A stretch of DNA of 6,070 nt from Candidatus Omnitrophota bacterium (GTDB taxonomy: Bacteria > Omnitrophota > Gorgyraeia > Gygaellales > Profunditerraquicolaceae): the NCBI GenBank assembly GCA_030691585.1, contig JAUYEC010000059.1:1-6070 (forward strand), read 5' to 3'. A program made the translations under genes and the position numbers. How positions within the stretch are numbered: the first letter of the stretch is position 1; each line of letters begins with the position of its first letter. Positions 5,213 through 6,070 of the stretch are shown here, in pieces. Below the pieces are notes generated by a model. That model had not been told where the DNA came from, made no database searches, and worked only from the letters and a program-made list of their open reading frames with translations.

Positions 5213-5887
5213 TTATTCCCCAAAAATCCCTATTTTTTTAAAAAAAATATTACATATTTCATCTAGTTTCTTTTCCTCTCCCTTAAGACAGATATAATCA
5301 AAGCACCCGCTTGAATCATCCCTGCATTGCTCAAGTTGTTCTGTAATTACGGATTTTCCTCTCTTGCTTGGCGGGCTATAATACATAATCAGAAGAGCTT
5401 TAAAATTATTAAACTGGATTCTAGTTTTTTTGTAGTCGTCAAAAACTTCTATTATAGTTGCTCGGCCAAACGCAGGATATGTCTTTACTTCGATAGCACC
5501 CGTCAATACGCCATTACTGCAAAAAGATATATCTGGTTCGCAGAAATTTCTTTTACCCACTTTGGGAAGTTTTATCTTTTGATTTTGCCCAATTTCTAAA
5601 TTTATTTTATCCGCTTTAAATAGCCCTTTTTTACTTTCGTCACTTTGGTAAAAATTTATATTTCTCTCTGTTTCTATTTTGTGAAATATGAATCTATAAA
5701 GTAGTGCTTCTGAAAAACCGCTAAAATGATCATTGGTCCCAATTTTTTTTCTTAAGCTTTCACAAAACATGATATATGTTTGGCATAATTCATCACAAGA
5801 TATATTTTTATAATTTAACTTTAAGTACTCGTCTATTTCCGTAAGAAATGTGGATGATTTCTCTTCAATAAATCTGTCCATGGACAT
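5213..5887 (-). CDS. PD-(D/E)XK nuclease-like protein, AT-rich
   Basis: This 224-residue protein belongs to no family I can name. Its centre shows a PD-(D/E)XK active-site pattern: Glu117-Pro-Asp119 (EPDISF), a short turn, then Glu133-Val-Lys135 (GAIEVKTYP). An earlier helix carries Glu60 (FSEALLYRFIFHKI), the common fourth residue of this fold. So it is probably a DNA (or RNA) nuclease, of restriction or repair type. The N-terminal 55 residues are helical-looking and charged, with no membrane segment. ATG 5887 is chosen because GGAGG lies six bases before it; a longer frame from GTG 5911 would read through that site. By eye the gene is far richer in A+T than the transporter operon, which suggests horizontal gain. 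It lies 33 bases after the DUF2779-like gene on the same strand and ends in an intrinsic terminator. Confidence 0.8.
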   Translation of the reverse strand: MSMDRFIEEKSSTFLTEIDEYLKLNYKNISCDELCQTYIMFCESLRKKIGTNDHFSGFSEALLYRFIFHKIETERNINFYQSDESKKGLFKADKINLEIGQNQKIKLPKVGKRNFCEPDISFCSNGVLTGAIEVKTYPAFGRATIIEVFDDYKKTRIQFNNFKALLIMYYSPPSKRGKSVITEQLEQCRDDSSGCFDYICLKGEEKKLDEICNIFFKKIGIFGE

Positions 5888-5893
5888 ATGTTG

Positions 5894-5898
5894 CCTCC
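5894..5898 (-). promoter_or_regulatory. Ribosome binding site of the nuclease-like gene
   Basis: GGAGG on the minus strand stands six bases before ATG 5887 and fixes the start against the longer frame from GTG 5911, which would include this site in its codons. Confidence 0.75.
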
Positions 5899-5920
5899 AT
5901 TTTAGCCCCACAAAAAAATA

Positions 5921-6070
5921 TTAGGATATCTTTTTTCTCAATGTTTCTAATATTTCTACCATTCCCTTCGTATCCAAATCGCAGTATTTTTCAAGCGCTG
6001 CGCGGACACGTTGGCGCTCTTTTTCATCGGCATTTCCCCCGAATGTTACCCGAAAATACTCAATACTAGC
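5921..6070 (-). CDS. C-terminal end of a DUF2779-like protein (5' part outside window)
   Basis: The last 49 codons of a minus-strand gene are visible, stop at 5921-5923. The ending contains EKERQRVRAALEKYCDLDT followed by KGMVEILETL. Proteins of the DUF2779 family typically end with a charged helix, Y-C-x-L-D-T and a methionine-containing helix, which agrees closely. The Y-x(3)-D pattern (Tyr29 and Asp33 of the visible part) is the last motif of DEDDy-type RNase H-like exonucleases. Members of this family often also carry an N-terminal RecB/Cas4-like nuclease domain, but that part would be outside the window. Base composition here looks ordinary, unlike the AT-rich gene downstream. The family call is from memory of the motif and from only 49 residues, and other YprB-like exonucleases are possible. 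Confidence 0.65.
   Translation of the reverse strand, partial: ASIEYFRVTFGGNADEKERQRVRAALEKYCDLDTKGMVEILETLRKKIS

Noticed and set aside
5205..5239. TAGGG / CCCTA stem followed by seven Ts as plus-strand terminator for cbiO
   Set aside because: The stem has only five pairs with an 18-base loop, and it lies inside the 3' codons of the opposing gene. It is possible but too weak to annotate.
5327..5599. 90-codon plus-strand open frame opposite the nuclease gene
   Set aside because: It is fully antisense to a gene with a clear active-site motif and ribosome site, and it has no recognisable features of its own.

Overview
The window reads as a chromosomal fragment of a free-living bacterium of moderate G+C, probably from an uncultivated lineage. 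The genes are tightly packed, several start codons overlap the preceding stop, and the gaps carry dispersed-looking palindromes. The style (palindromes of the GGGACGGTTCTC and GTAGGGGCGGG types, a lipoprotein SGNH hydrolase, a metal transporter with separate small subunits) reminds me of candidate phyla such as Omnitrophota. That placement is an impression, not a demonstration.

Left end (1-216, + strand): the last codons of an AMP-dependent acyl-CoA synthetase. Its frame is cut by a TAA at 82-84, yet the catalytic-lysine motif (LPKNRTGKIDK) continues in the same frame just after it. The frame then runs into a 75-bp nested palindrome (142-216) that resembles a REP/MITE element and ends 8 bases before the rlmN start codon.

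Housekeeping and envelope block (225-2040, + strand): rlmN, the radical-SAM methyltransferase for 23S rRNA A2503 and tRNA A37, then a lipoprotein GDSL/SGNH esterase with a complete catalytic set. Between them is a 14-bp tandem repeat. A degenerate palindrome lies in the signal-peptide codons. A 33-bp near-perfect palindrome follows the esterase.

Metal transport operon (2095-5111, + strand): cbiM/nikM (S component), a small two-helix PDGLE/CbiN-type subunit, a small membrane protein with a four-cysteine zinc-ribbon-like tail, cbiQ (T component) and cbiO (ATPase) with a histidine-rich C-terminus. Three of the four junctions overlap or nearly so, and together they form a group I ECF importer for Co2+ or Ni2+. 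The Cys4 membrane protein is the least understood member and the best candidate here for a new accessory subunit. No cobalamin riboswitch fits in the 54-base leader, and I saw no NikR-like dyad.

Right end (5160-6070, - strand): converging on the transporter is a markedly AT-rich gene for a small PD-(D/E)XK nuclease-like protein, ended by an intrinsic terminator. It is preceded by the 3' end of a gene whose product looks like a DUF2779 protein with a DEDDy-type exonuclease ending. The pair could be a transferred DNA-processing or defence unit, but the window cuts it off.
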